Below are positions 21,219 to 31,915 of a stretch of 64,000 nucleotides of DNA, in pieces. Under the pieces are notes generated by a model. That model was not told where the DNA came from. It saw nothing but the letters and a program-made list of their open reading frames with translations, and did no database searches. Numbering within the stretch: the first letter of the stretch is position 1; every line of letters begins with the position of its first letter. Made by a program: the position numbers and the translations under genes. Source of the stretch: an uncultured Prochlorococcus sp. GTDB taxonomy: Bacteria; Cyanobacteriota; Cyanobacteriia; PCC-6307; Cyanobiaceae. The stretch is taken from positions 59,544-123,543 of the forward strand of contig CACHVD010000003.1 of assembly GCA_902583265.1 (NCBI GenBank). The letters are read 5' to 3'.

Positions 21219-22343
21219 ATGAACAATCCGAAAAGTAATGATAACTCAACATTAGCCATGCAAATATCAAACCTAAAGCATGGAGGAAATGTATATGCAA
21301 ATGCAAAAAAATTAAATTTATTACCCTCTGAAATAATCGACGCAAGTGCCTCTTTAGTACCCTTTGATCCACCTCAAATACTAATAGATTCATTAAATGC
21401 TGGAATTAAGAACCTTGGATTTAGATATTACCCAGAGAGAAACTTGAATGATCTGAAAGAAATAATCGGTAAATTTCATGGGATAAATCCAGACAATATA
21501 TTGCCTGGAAATGGAGCTTCTGAACTAATAACCTGGGCAGGTTATGAAGCATCCAAATTTGGAATAAGTTGTATTCCTTCTCCATCATTTGTTGATTATG
21601 AAAGATCTTTAAATTGTTGGAATAGCAATTTTATACATTGCGAATTACCAAAAAACTGGAATAATATTTTTCCTCAATCATTTCCCCTGCATCCAAAAGG
21701 TGATGTTATTTGGATAACAAATCCACATAACCCTACCGGCCAATTATGGGAAAAGAATTCATTGGAGGAATTTGTAAAAAAATATAAATTAGTTATCTGT
21801 GATGAAGCTTTCTTATCGATAACACCTAATGGAGAGAAAGAATCTTTAATACCATTAACCCAAAGATTTGACAATTTATTAGTCTTGAGAAGCTTGACCA
21901 AAATCTTCAATATTCCTGGTCTTAGATTAGGTTACGTTATTGGCTCATCGAAAATACTAAAAAAATGGGAAATCAATAGAGATCCTTGGCCTTTAAATTC
22001 ATTTTCTATTAAAGCCGGAATTGATCTACTAAGTAATAAGAAATTCTATGAACAGTGGACAAAACAGATTCACAGCTGGATAAATATTGAAAAAAAAAGA
22101 GTATTTCAAAAATTATCAAAAATAGAGAATCTTAAAGTTCATAACTCTTCAACTAACTTTTTTTTAATAGAAAGTAAAAAATCCTTGTCGCCTAATATAA
22201 AATACTTAGAAAATAAGGGAATATTGCTTAGAGAATGTACTTCATTTAGATTTCTGGATGAAAAGTGGGCAAGAATAAGTTTGCAGAATAGGAAAAATAA
22301 CACTCTTTTATGTAAAGAAATTCAGAATTCCTTTAAAAAATAA
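21219..22343 (+). CDS. cobC: PLP-dependent class I/II aminotransferase, CobC/CobD-like threonine-phosphate decarboxylase
   Basis: HGGNVYANAKKLNLLPSEIIDASASL, ITNPHNPTGQLW, VLRSLTKIFNIPGLRLGYVIG. Confidence 0.8.
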   Translation: MNNPKSNDNSTLAMQISNLKHGGNVYANAKKLNLLPSEIIDASASLVPFDPPQILIDSLNAGIKNLGFRYYPERNLNDLKEIIGKFHGINPDNILPGNGASELITWAGYEASKFGISCIPSPSFVDYERSLNCWNSNFIHCELPKNWNNIFPQSFPLHPKGDVIWITNPHNPTGQLWEKNSLEEFVKKYKLVICDEAFLSITPNGEKESLIPLTQRFDNLLVLRSLTKIFNIPGLRLGYVIGSSKILKKWEINRDPWPLNSFSIKAGIDLLSNKKFYEQWTKQIHSWINIEKKRVFQKLSKIENLKVHNSSTNFFLIESKKSLSPNIKYLENKGILLRECTSFRFLDEKWARISLQNRKNNTLLCKEIQNSFKK

Positions 22344-23413
22344 TTAAAAAATTTTCTAATCTCAATTTTTGATTTGATTTTATTATTATTTTTCATGTTC
22401 TTGTTCATAATATCTAAAATTTCATAGTAATATTTCCCGTTTTTTGATTTTCTCTTAAAAATTCTTTCTATAGTTTCTTCAAAAACTTCTTTAGAAATTT
22501 TACTTTGATTCATTAAAACTGAGCCTCCACTTTCGGCAAGAATCATTGCATTTTTCTCCTGGTGATTATTTTTAGAATAAGGAAATGGAATTAAAATTGA
22601 AGGTTTTTCAGTTTCTATAAGTTCATTTATTGTTCCTGCACCAGATCTCGATATTACAAGATCACAGTTTTGAATCAAAGCTGCGATTTCATTAGTAAAT
22701 TTCTTTTGAACATAATTATTGGGATTTTTTAAATTAAAGGATTGTTGATTACATTCGCCAATAATATGAACTATCCGAAACTGTTTTTTCATTAAAAATT
22801 CAAGAGATTTGTTAAGAATTTGATTTATAGCTTTTGCTCCTTGGCTACCTCCCATAACAATCAAAAGAGGTCCTTTTCCTTTTGGGACCCATTCTGGCAA
22901 GGGATGGGATTTATAGAATTGATCTCTTAAAGGAGTCCCAGTGAAAATAGTTTTACAATTTCTTAAATAAGAATTTGTTTTCTTAAATCCTAGAAAAACA
23001 TAGTTACACAAAAAACCAAAATATTTCGTGACCATTCCTGGAATTAAATTTGATTCATGAATAATAACAGGTATCCTGAGAAGTTTTGAAGCAACAATAG
23101 TTGGGGCAGATATATAACCTCCAGTCGTAAAAACCAAGTTAATTTTTTTTTCTTTTAAGATCCTAATTATTTGGAAAGTTGACATTAAAATTTTTATATA
23201 TTGATAAAACAAAAAAATATTTTTTTTTGGTGTCTTTATATTCAAAGTCTTCAAATTATATTTTGGGGGAATAAAATTCGCATCAAGTCTTTGCTGAATA
23301 CCCAACCAATGAATATTCCACTCATCTTCTACCTCTTTAGAAACTGCTAAAGCTGGAAAAATATGGCCTCCTGTTCCACTAGCTGCAACTAATAAATTAT
23401 TTTTTTTAGACAT
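22322..23413 (-). CDS. murG: UDP-N-acetylglucosamine--N-acetylmuramyl pyrophosphoryl-undecaprenol GlcNAc transferase
   Basis: AASGTGGHIFPALAV, VIHESNLIPGMVTK, MGGSQGAKAIN, SRSGAGTINELIE. Confidence 0.95.
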   Translation of the reverse strand: MSKKNNLLVAASGTGGHIFPALAVSKEVEDEWNIHWLGIQQRLDANFIPPKYNLKTLNIKTPKKNIFLFYQYIKILMSTFQIIRILKEKKINLVFTTGGYISAPTIVASKLLRIPVIIHESNLIPGMVTKYFGFLCNYVFLGFKKTNSYLRNCKTIFTGTPLRDQFYKSHPLPEWVPKGKGPLLIVMGGSQGAKAINQILNKSLEFLMKKQFRIVHIIGECNQQSFNLKNPNNYVQKKFTNEIAALIQNCDLVISRSGAGTINELIETEKPSILIPFPYSKNNHQEKNAMILAESGGSVLMNQSKISKEVFEETIERIFKRKSKNGKYYYEILDIMNKNMKNNNKIKSKIEIRKFFNYFLKEF

Positions 23414-23445
23414 AGAAACTTAAATTAGTAGAATGAAAATAATAA

Positions 23446-24180
23446 ATGATAAATATGTTGAATTTAAAATTATTCAGTAATATAGGATTCCCTCTCTACT
23501 TATTTATTTATCTCATTCTCCCCTATTCAGCAATAACGCAAACTTTAAAAGTTGATTTTATAAGAAATTTAGAAACCTCATTAAATAAGAGAGACTTAGA
23601 GTTTATTAGAAAAAATTTTAAAAATGATGAAAACCAAAATATATCAAAACAGTTCTCAAAAATTATCAATGATTTTCCTGATAGCAAATGGAAAATCAAA
23701 AGATTAGAGTCAAATATTCCTAATAAAGAAATATTGAGAATAAAAGTTTCAGGAAGAAAAATAGTTAATGGAGAAATGCATATACTAGAATCCGAGTTCG
23801 ATTATGTTTTTTCAGTTCTAAATGGAAAAATTGATAAAGGTACCATTAAAAATTTATTCACAACAATAAGGAATGATGATAAGAAGATAGATATTAGTTT
23901 TAAAATCCCTGAAAAAGTTCTTACTGGTTCAAAATACGATATCGATATAATCCTAAATAAGCCTCTTGAAAAAATGATCATCGCTGGAGCAATTAAACCT
24001 CATCAAGTAAATTCATTGTTTGAACAAGAAATATTATTGGAACCTTTAGCATCTGGGGGAATTTTTAAAATGACAAGAGCCCCTTCAAAACCAGGGATAC
24101 AAATTTGGTCAGGAATCATAGCTCACCCTGAAGGAATGATTACTTTCACAAAGAGTATTGATATTGTTGATAAAATATAG
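23446..24180 (+). CDS. hypothetical protein with N-terminal signal/TM segment
   Basis: Long ORF with hydrophobic N-terminus (LYLFIYLILPYSAIT) filling the gap between murG and pgk; alternative ATG at 23455. Confidence 0.7.
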   Translation: MINMLNLKLFSNIGFPLYLFIYLILPYSAITQTLKVDFIRNLETSLNKRDLEFIRKNFKNDENQNISKQFSKIINDFPDSKWKIKRLESNIPNKEILRIKVSGRKIVNGEMHILESEFDYVFSVLNGKIDKGTIKNLFTTIRNDDKKIDISFKIPEKVLTGSKYDIDIILNKPLEKMIIAGAIKPHQVNSLFEQEILLEPLASGGIFKMTRAPSKPGIQIWSGIIAHPEGMITFTKSIDIVDKI

Positions 24181-24181
24181 C

Positions 24182-25390
24182 CTAAGCGTCGTTTAAAGCA
24201 GCTACACCAGGTAAGGTTTTACCTTCCAAAAGTTCCAAACTTGCGCCACCTCCAGTAGATATATGAGACATTTTCTCAGCTAATCCTGCTTTTTCAACTG
24301 CTGCAACTGAATCTCCACCACCAATTATTGTACAAACTTCAGAAAAAGCACTTAAGTCCGCAAGGGTAGTAGCTATAGCATTTGTTCCTTCCGCAAATTT
24401 ATCAAATTCGAAAACTCCCATTGGCCCATTCCAAATTATTGTCTTACATTCTGCAAGAGCATTCTGAAAAACTTTAATGGAATCTGGACCAATATCGAGA
24501 CCCATCCAATCTCCACTAATTGAATCAATTTGAGATATTTTACTTTCGGCGTCAGGCGAAAATTCATTAGCTAAAACAACATCAGTAGGTAATAATAATT
24601 CGACTCCTTTTGCTTTTGCTTTTGCTTCTAAATCCCTGGCAAGCTCAAGTTTATCTTCTTCTACAAGGCTCTTTCCAACATCTAGACCTCTAGCTTTATA
24701 AAAAGTAAAAATCATACCTCCACCAATCATAATTTTGTCACATTTATCTAGCAAAGAATCAAGAACACCTATTTTACTACTTACCTTTGATCCTCCAACT
24801 ATTGCTGCCAACGGACGTTTTGGTGCATCTATCGCTCCTTGTAAGTATTTTAATTCTTTTTCTAAAAGGAATCCAGCTAGTGATGGACTTAAATAATTAG
24901 TAACTCCCTGAGTTGAAGCATGAGCTCTATGAGCGGCACCAAATGCATCATTTACATACATATCTGCATGTGATGCTAAATTTTTAGCAAAATCTAAATC
25001 GTTCTTTTCCTCTTCACCAAAAAAACGAACATTTTCAAGTAAAAGAACATCTCCATTACTTAAGTTATTTGACTGTGCAACTGATTCATCACCAATACAA
25101 CTGTTAGTTAGAGCAACATTTTGCTCTAACAATTCACTTAACCTTGCTGCTACTGGAGTTAATCTCATTTTTTCATTTACCTGACCCTTTGGTCTACCAA
25201 AATGAGCAGCTAAAATAACTTTTGCAGAATGATTAATAAGATATTCAATAGTTGGGATCGCTGCACGAATACGCGTATCGTCGGTTATTTGACCATCTTC
25301 ATTTAATGGAACATTAAAATCTACTCTTACAAGAACTTTTTTTCCTTCTAAATGTGTCTTATCAAGACTGGAAAGAGATAATTTTGACAT
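24182..25390 (-). CDS. pgk: Phosphoglycerate kinase
   Basis: [54 protein letters not shown]. Confidence 0.99.
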   Translation of the reverse strand: MSKLSLSSLDKTHLEGKKVLVRVDFNVPLNEDGQITDDTRIRAAIPTIEYLINHSAKVILAAHFGRPKGQVNEKMRLTPVAARLSELLEQNVALTNSCIGDESVAQSNNLSNGDVLLLENVRFFGEEEKNDLDFAKNLASHADMYVNDAFGAAHRAHASTQGVTNYLSPSLAGFLLEKELKYLQGAIDAPKRPLAAIVGGSKVSSKIGVLDSLLDKCDKIMIGGGMIFTFYKARGLDVGKSLVEEDKLELARDLEAKAKAKGVELLLPTDVVLANEFSPDAESKISQIDSISGDWMGLDIGPDSIKVFQNALAECKTIIWNGPMGVFEFDKFAEGTNAIATTLADLSAFSEVCTIIGGGDSVAAVEKAGLAEKMSHISTGGGASLELLEGKTLPGVAALNDA

Positions 25391-25603
25391 TAAACAAACT
25401 TAATTTTTAATCTTAAGACCCTAACGTTAATTTGGGCTGATTGGGTTAAAAAGTAATTACTGTTACCTATGCCTTAATAAATTTTAAGAATTAACGATTA
25501 TAAAAATTTTTCAGTCATTAAATTTATACTAAACTTTAGAAGTAAATACTTTTGAAACTTATAAAAACTAAAAGGAATACAAAATTTTATTTGATTTATT
25601 GAA

Positions 25604-26476
25604 GTGGACATACCCAAAATTCAATGGTACCCAGGCCATATTGCAAAAGCAGAAAAGAAATTATCTCAAGTTATCAATAAAGTAGATTTAGTTATAGAAG
25701 TTAGAGATGCAAGAATTCCTTTGTCAACAGGACATCCACACTTAAATAAATGGATAAATAATAAAAAACATATTCTTGTTATTAATAGATCAGACATGAT
25801 CTCCCCTTATACAATCAATAGTTGGAATAAATGGTTTAATGCTAAAGATCAATATCCCCTTTGGTGTGATGCTAAAAGAGGAATAGGTATTAAAGAAATT
25901 TGTAAGTCAGCCAAAGATTCTAGGTCGTCAATTGACGATAGAAGACTCTCTAGAGGAATGCGAATTAGGCCAATTAGAGCCCTTTTACTTGGATTCCCAA
26001 ACGTAGGAAAGTCAGCATTAATCAATAGAATTGCAAAAAAAAGAGTTGTAGATAGCGCTAGGAAAGCAGGCGTGACTCGTAATTTAAGATGGATAAAATT
26101 AGAAAGTGGTATAGATCTGCTAGATGCTCCTGGTGTTATACCTCCAAATTTAGAAGATCAAAAATCAGCACTTAATCTTGCACTTTGTGACGATATTGGT
26201 GAAGCTGCTTATGAAATAGAGAGTGTCGCAATTGGATTTATCAAAATTATATCCACTCTCAACAAAGATAAGAATGCGAATATCTCAGTTAAACAAATAT
26301 CTAATAGATATGGAGTTGATATTGCAAAAGGATTTAAGAGTCCTTCTGCTTGGATCAACGAAGCAGCTTCAAAACATACCTCAGGAGATATAAGGAGAAT
26401 GTCTCATAAGTTATTAGAAGATTATAGAAATCAAATGCTGGGTAAAATTGCTTTAGAAGTCCCACTATGGAATTAA
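25604..26476 (+). CDS. rbgA: Ribosome biogenesis GTPase YlqF/RbgA
   Basis: IQWYPGHIAKAEKKL, circularly permuted G motifs NRSDM, GFPNVGKSALIN, DAPGV; GTG start. Confidence 0.94.
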   Translation: MDIPKIQWYPGHIAKAEKKLSQVINKVDLVIEVRDARIPLSTGHPHLNKWINNKKHILVINRSDMISPYTINSWNKWFNAKDQYPLWCDAKRGIGIKEICKSAKDSRSSIDDRRLSRGMRIRPIRALLLGFPNVGKSALINRIAKKRVVDSARKAGVTRNLRWIKLESGIDLLDAPGVIPPNLEDQKSALNLALCDDIGEAAYEIESVAIGFIKIISTLNKDKNANISVKQISNRYGVDIAKGFKSPSAWINEAASKHTSGDIRRMSHKLLEDYRNQMLGKIALEVPLWN

Positions 26477-27426
26477 ATAATCAAAATTCTTTCGGCATTG
26501 GTGAAGGTGAGCTTATAGAAATTATTTATGAGCTACCTCTTCCTATGAGGCTAGACAGATGGTTGGTAAGTAAAAGACCAGAACAAAGTAGAGCAAGAAT
26601 TCAACATTTTATAAATTCAGGTTTAGTACTTGTAAATTACAAGACCGCGAAAGCAAAGACCCCATTAAAAAATGGCGACAATGTTCAAATATGGATGCCT
26701 CCTCCAGAACCTCTTATTTATTTGAAACCTGAAAAAATGGATTTAAATATCCTTTTTGAAGACGAGCACATCATAGTAATCAATAAACAATCAGGTCTAA
26801 TCGTTCATCCAGCCCCTGGACACAAATCAGGCACTTTAGTGAATGGATTACTTTTTCACTGTAAAGATCTACCTGGAATAAATGGGAAACTAAGACCTGG
26901 GATTGTTCACAGATTAGATAAAGATACCTCTGGTTGTATGGTGGTTGCAAAAAGCCAAGAGGCATTAGTAAATCTCCAGAAACAAATTAAAGAAAAAATA
27001 GCATCACGCGAATATATTGCAGTAATTCATGGAGCACCTAATTCTGAAGAAGGCCAAATAGTGGGACACATTGGCAGAGATAAATTAAATAGATTGAAAT
27101 ATAAAGTAGTTGAAGAAACTTCAGGAAGATATGCCTGTACCTATTGGAAATTAGAAGAAAGATTTGGCAATTACTCATTAATGAGTTTCAAACTAGATAC
27201 GGGGCGAACGCATCAAATAAGAGTTCATTGCGCTCACATAAATCATCCGATTGTGGGTGATCCATTATATGGAAGATGTAAAAAACTACCATGTAAATTA
27301 GATGGCCAAGCTTTACACGCCATTAAGCTTGGACTTATACATCCAATAAATGGTAAAGAAATGATATTTGAATCAGAATTACCATTAGATTTTAAAAAAT
27401 TACTAAGTATTCTTAAAGTTAAATAA
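26467..27426 (+). CDS. rluD: RluA/RluD family pseudouridine synthase with S4 domain
   Basis: RLDRWLVSKRPEQSRARIQ, GIVHRLDKDTSGCMVVAKS, DTGRTHQIRVH. Confidence 0.95.
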   Translation: MELNNQNSFGIGEGELIEIIYELPLPMRLDRWLVSKRPEQSRARIQHFINSGLVLVNYKTAKAKTPLKNGDNVQIWMPPPEPLIYLKPEKMDLNILFEDEHIIVINKQSGLIVHPAPGHKSGTLVNGLLFHCKDLPGINGKLRPGIVHRLDKDTSGCMVVAKSQEALVNLQKQIKEKIASREYIAVIHGAPNSEEGQIVGHIGRDKLNRLKYKVVEETSGRYACTYWKLEERFGNYSLMSFKLDTGRTHQIRVHCAHINHPIVGDPLYGRCKKLPCKLDGQALHAIKLGLIHPINGKEMIFESELPLDFKKLLSILKVK

Positions 27427-29017
27427 GATTTAAAGAGGAATTTAGAAGCGATTTTGTATACGTGTTTTGAGTTTTAGTGAATATTGTAGAACTTTCTCCT
27501 TCATCAACTATCTTTCCTTGATTCATAACTAGCAACCTATCACAAAATCTTTTAGCAATCCCTAAATCATGGGTAATAAAGATAATCGTTAAATTCATTT
27601 TTTCTTGAAATACTCTTAGTAATTCAATAATCTCTATTTTTACTGAAGCATCTAACATATTTACGCTCTCATCACAAATTAAAATTTTTGGCTTCAACAA
27701 TAGTGCCCTGGCTAATGAAATTCTTTGCAATTGACCACCAGATAATTGGTTAGGATAAGAATTAAAAAAATCATTATTTAAGGGAAGATTTAAATTTCTA
27801 AACATTAATTTTATTTCCTTTTCAATTTTTCTTTTATCTGAAATTTTTTGAATAAAAAATATATCTTCCAAAATATTTTTAATTGTCATTTTCGGATTCA
27901 AACTTGAAAAAGGATCTTGAAAAATAATTTGCACTTTATTGTTCTTTTTAAAATATTTATTTTTTTTAGATGGATTATTTTTATCATAAATTTTAATTTC
28001 ACCACCTCTTACTTTAAGAAGTCCAATTAAAGCCCTACATAATGTACTTTTACCACTCCCTGAAGAACCAACTATTCCAAGAGTCTCATTCTCATATAAC
28101 TTGAAACTAACTTCATTTAAAGCCTTATTCCATTTATTAATGAAAATTGAAGAATTTAATTTATACCAATGTCTTAGGTTATTTACCTCTAGAACGACCT
28201 CATCTCGAGCATTATTTTTAGTATTAGGTTCTAATACTATTTTTGAAGCATTTACTAACTTTTTCCCGATATCTGATTTTGGTGATTGAAAAATATCTAA
28301 TATATTCCCTTTTTCAACAATCGATCCCTTTTCAATAATTGCAACTTTTTTACACCACTTTGCTGCAAGATTAATATCATGACTAATTAAAATTAAAGTT
28401 GTATCAAATTCATTACATAGATGAATTATTTCTTGCATAATTTCAAAACTTGTTTTGGAATCTAAGCTTGTTGTAGGTTCATCAGCTATTAATAATTTAG
28501 GTTTCAAAGCAAGTGCCATTGCTATAGAAACTCTCTGTCTCATTCCGCCGCTAAATTGATGTGGAAAAGAATCAAGTCTACTTTCTTCAATTCCGACTTT
28601 TTGAAAAACTTCTCTTACTAATTTTTTAATAGCTAAAGATGATTTAGTTTGATCATGTGTTTTAAATAATTCATATAAATGATCCCCAACTCTCATTAGC
28701 GGATTAAGTTTTTTTATAGAGTCTTGATAAATAAATCCAAAATTCTTTCTTCTGAATAATTGTGCATCTTTGTTGTTTATTTTCCTAGGATCTACATTAG
28801 AAATCGATAGATACCCTTTAGAAGTGGCCTTTGCAGGCAATATATTTACTAATGTTTTTGCAAAAGTGGTCTTTCCACATCCAGAAGGTCCTATTATGGC
28901 CAAATGATCACCACAATCTATTTCTAAATTAAAATTTTTGATAATAGGTTGCTGTTTTAGACCATATTTAACAGTAAGATTTTTTACTAGAATAATTTTT
29001 TCTTTATTTTTTTCCAT
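27419..29017 (-). CDS. Fused dual-ATPase ABC transporter protein (oligopeptide/dipeptide type)
   Basis: Two NBDs: GPSGCGKTTFAKT / FSGGMRQRVSIAMAL / LLIADEPTTSLD and GSSGSGKSTLCRA / LSGGQLQRISLARAL / ILICDESVNMLD. Confidence 0.93.
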   Translation of the reverse strand: MEKNKEKIILVKNLTVKYGLKQQPIIKNFNLEIDCGDHLAIIGPSGCGKTTFAKTLVNILPAKATSKGYLSISNVDPRKINNKDAQLFRRKNFGFIYQDSIKKLNPLMRVGDHLYELFKTHDQTKSSLAIKKLVREVFQKVGIEESRLDSFPHQFSGGMRQRVSIAMALALKPKLLIADEPTTSLDSKTSFEIMQEIIHLCNEFDTTLILISHDINLAAKWCKKVAIIEKGSIVEKGNILDIFQSPKSDIGKKLVNASKIVLEPNTKNNARDEVVLEVNNLRHWYKLNSSIFINKWNKALNEVSFKLYENETLGIVGSSGSGKSTLCRALIGLLKVRGGEIKIYDKNNPSKKNKYFKKNNKVQIIFQDPFSSLNPKMTIKNILEDIFFIQKISDKRKIEKEIKLMFRNLNLPLNNDFFNSYPNQLSGGQLQRISLARALLLKPKILICDESVNMLDASVKIEIIELLRVFQEKMNLTIIFITHDLGIAKRFCDRLLVMNQGKIVDEGESSTIFTKTQNTYTKSLLNSSLNLI

Positions 29018-29071
29018 GATTTATAGCAAATTTTTCTAGACATAAATAAAATACACCTAAAGCAATATAAA

Positions 29072-31381
29072 ATGTCCGAGGCAGCTGCAAATTCAAAAGA
29101 AAAAAACGAAATTGAAGTTTCCAAAACTATTTTGCCTGAAAATAAAAAATATGAAAGTGAATCTTTGAATTATCAAATAAACATTCCCGATTGGCTTCTT
29201 AAAGATATTCATAATTTTGAAAAATCAAATAAAGAAAATGATGAGAATCAAAACCTTATAGTAAAGGCTTTTAAACTTGCTTATAAAGCTCATGATGGAC
29301 AATTCCGTGCGAGCGGCGAGCCATACATTATCCACCCGGTTGCTGTTGCAAATCTCCTTAAAGAAATAGGTGCTAGTTCATCTGTTATTGCTGCAGGCCT
29401 TTTACATGATGTAGTTGAAGATACTGGCATTGATTTATCCGAAATAGAAACAAATTTTGGATTAGAAGTAAAAATACTTGTAGAGGGTGTAACAAAATTA
29501 GGCGGCATTCACTTTAACAACAGGACTGAAGCACAAGCTGAAAATCTTAGGAAAATGTTTTTGGCTATGGCCAGCGATATCAGAGTTGTCTTAGTTAAAC
29601 TTGCAGACCGACTTCATAACATGAGAACAATTGAATGGCTAAATGATGAGAAAAAACTAAGAATAGCGAGAGAAACAAGAGAGATTTATGCACCATTAGC
29701 TAATCGACTAGGAATAAACAGATTTAAATGGGAATTAGAAGATTTAGCTTTTAAATTCCTAGAGCCTAAAGAATATCTAAATCTTAAAGATCAAATCGCC
29801 GTTAAAAGAAGTGATAGAGAAAAAAGATTAAAAGTAACTTTGAATCTTATGAAGGAAAACTTAATTTCAGCAGGTTTGAAAAATTTTGAAATAACAGGAA
29901 GGCCAAAACATCTTTATGGCATCTGGAGCAAAATGGAAAGACAACAAAAGCATTTTCACGAGATTTATGATGTTGCTGCCCTAAGAATTATCGTGGACAA
30001 TTCAGATAGTTGTTATAGAGCTTTAGCAGTTGTTCATGATACTTTCAAACCAATTCCAGGTAGATTTAAAGACTATATAGGATTACCAAAACCCAATGGA
30101 TATCAATCCTTACACACTTCTGTGATTGGAAGACATCGACCTATTGAAGTTCAAATTAGAACTACTTCGATGCATCAAATTGCTGAATATGGTATTGCCG
30201 CTCATTGGCAATATAAAGAGGGTGGTTCTCCTGCTAAAAGTAATGCCGAGAGATTTAATTGGCTAAGACAATTAGTAGAATGGCAACAAGAAGGTAATGA
30301 AAGGGATCATAATGATTATTTAGCTTCAATTAAAGAAGATTTATTTGATGAAGAAGTATTTGTAATCACCCCAAAAGGAGATGTTGTTGGTTTAAGGAAA
30401 GGATCTACCGCGATAGATTTCGCCTACAGAATCCATTCTGAAGTTGGAAATCACTGTAATGGAATAAGAATTAATGAAAAGCTTTCTCCATTATCTACAG
30501 TACTTCAAAATGGTGACTTCATAGAAATTTTGACAAGTAATAATGCCAATCCAAGCTTGGATTGGCTGAACTTTGTAGTTACGCCAACTGCTAAAAATAG
30601 AATTCGCCAATGGTATAAGAAAAGCCATCGTGACGAAACGATTAAAAGAGGTAAAGATTTACTTGAAAAAGAAGTAGGTAGAAACGGTTTTGAAGCATTA
30701 CTTTCTAGTGAAGCCATGAAAAAAGTTGCAAATCGATGCAATTTAAAAACTACTGAAGACCTTCTTGCATCTCTTGGTTTTGGTGGTTTAACTTTGCATC
30801 AAGTATTAAACAGACTAAGAGAAGAAATAAAATTACAAACAGAAGATGTAAAAAATGATTCAGACTCTGAAATATCAAAATCTCTTAAAAGTAATAATAA
30901 TTTATCCACTAATCAATCTAATACAGCAGCTAAATCACCAATTTCCGGGATAGAAGGTCTTGATTACAGAATAGGTAAATGCTGTTCCCCACTACCAGGC
31001 GAGGATATTATCGGAACTGTGTCGCTCGGCAACCATGGGATAACTATACATAGAGAAGATTGTGAAAATGTAATACCAATTCCAATAGAGAGAAGATTAC
31101 CTGTCGGTTGGAATCAAGATAATAAAACTGGCGATAATAAGTTTCCAATTCAGCTACGAATAGAAGTAATTGATCGAGTTGGAGTTCTTAAAGATATCCT
31201 TATGCGGTTATCTGATAAAGGTATAAACGTTAGTGATGCCAATGTTAAAACTGCTTATGGTAGACCAGCTATTATTAATCTTTGTGTAGGTCTTGAAAGT
31301 TATAATCAACTTCACAAAACAATTGAACAAATTAAATCAATGGCAGATGTTTTAGATATTGCCAGAGTTGGACAAAGTTAA
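29072..31381 (+). CDS. spoT: RelA/SpoT (p)ppGpp synthetase/hydrolase
   Basis: HD domain (LLHDVVEDT, KLADRLHNMRT), synthetase (FKDYIGLPKPNGYQSLHTS), TGS and ACT regions. Confidence 0.97.
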   Translation: MSEAAANSKEKNEIEVSKTILPENKKYESESLNYQINIPDWLLKDIHNFEKSNKENDENQNLIVKAFKLAYKAHDGQFRASGEPYIIHPVAVANLLKEIGASSSVIAAGLLHDVVEDTGIDLSEIETNFGLEVKILVEGVTKLGGIHFNNRTEAQAENLRKMFLAMASDIRVVLVKLADRLHNMRTIEWLNDEKKLRIARETREIYAPLANRLGINRFKWELEDLAFKFLEPKEYLNLKDQIAVKRSDREKRLKVTLNLMKENLISAGLKNFEITGRPKHLYGIWSKMERQQKHFHEIYDVAALRIIVDNSDSCYRALAVVHDTFKPIPGRFKDYIGLPKPNGYQSLHTSVIGRHRPIEVQIRTTSMHQIAEYGIAAHWQYKEGGSPAKSNAERFNWLRQLVEWQQEGNERDHNDYLASIKEDLFDEEVFVITPKGDVVGLRKGSTAIDFAYRIHSEVGNHCNGIRINEKLSPLSTVLQNGDFIEILTSNNANPSLDWLNFVVTPTAKNRIRQWYKKSHRDETIKRGKDLLEKEVGRNGFEALLSSEAMKKVANRCNLKTTEDLLASLGFGGLTLHQVLNRLREEIKLQTEDVKNDSDSEISKSLKSNNNLSTNQSNTAAKSPISGIEGLDYRIGKCCSPLPGEDIIGTVSLGNHGITIHREDCENVIPIPIERRLPVGWNQDNKTGDNKFPIQLRIEVIDRVGVLKDILMRLSDKGINVSDANVKTAYGRPAIINLCVGLESYNQLHKTIEQIKSMADVLDIARVGQS

Positions 31382-31405
31382 TTTTAAAATCAGATCAACA
31401 TCAAT

Positions 31406-31849
31406 CTATCTTTTACTTTTTATCTTGTAGATAAAGAAAACAATACTGCCGCAAATCAAAGCTAATAAAATACCTACACAAGATGAACCTAAGAGTAATT
31501 TTAGGGAAAAAATTCTACCTTGTTTCCATAAGTCATCAATAACTAAACTTTTTTCAAGAATTTTATTAGAAGGATTATTTAAAAAAATCGAACCAACTTT
31601 ATAGTTTAAATAATAAAGTGGAATATAAGTAAAAGGGTTACTGATCCAGGTACCAATTGCAGCTAGAACAATATTTCCCTTAGCTATTTTCGCAAAAAAT
31701 ACTCCCATTAAAGTCTGAAAACCAAAAAAAGGAAAACAACCACTAAATACCCCTATAGCTAAACCTTTAGCATTAAAGAAAGGACTTCCATTCTGACTCC
31801 TAAATAATGATAGAATTTTCTTATAGGTAATATCTCTTTTAAATCTCAT
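31406..31849 (-). CDS. DUF2062-like membrane protein
   Basis: SPFFNAKGLAIGVFSGCFPFFGFQTLMGVFFAKIAKGNIVLAAIGTWISNPFT pattern. Confidence 0.8.
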   Translation of the reverse strand: MRFKRDITYKKILSLFRSQNGSPFFNAKGLAIGVFSGCFPFFGFQTLMGVFFAKIAKGNIVLAAIGTWISNPFTYIPLYYLNYKVGSIFLNNPSNKILEKSLVIDDLWKQGRIFSLKLLLGSSCVGILLALICGSIVFFIYKIKSKR

Positions 31850-31915
31850 TCAGAAAGAAAATTTCAAAATTAAATTCTTGATAATCTTACTTAATTATCA
31901 ATAACAAAGCGAGAG

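Noticed and set aside
24607-24633. GCTTTTGCTTTTGCTTCT short tandem-like repeat in pgk
   Set aside because: Encodes the Ala-Lys repeat [10 protein letters not shown] within conserved pgk; ordinary coding low complexity
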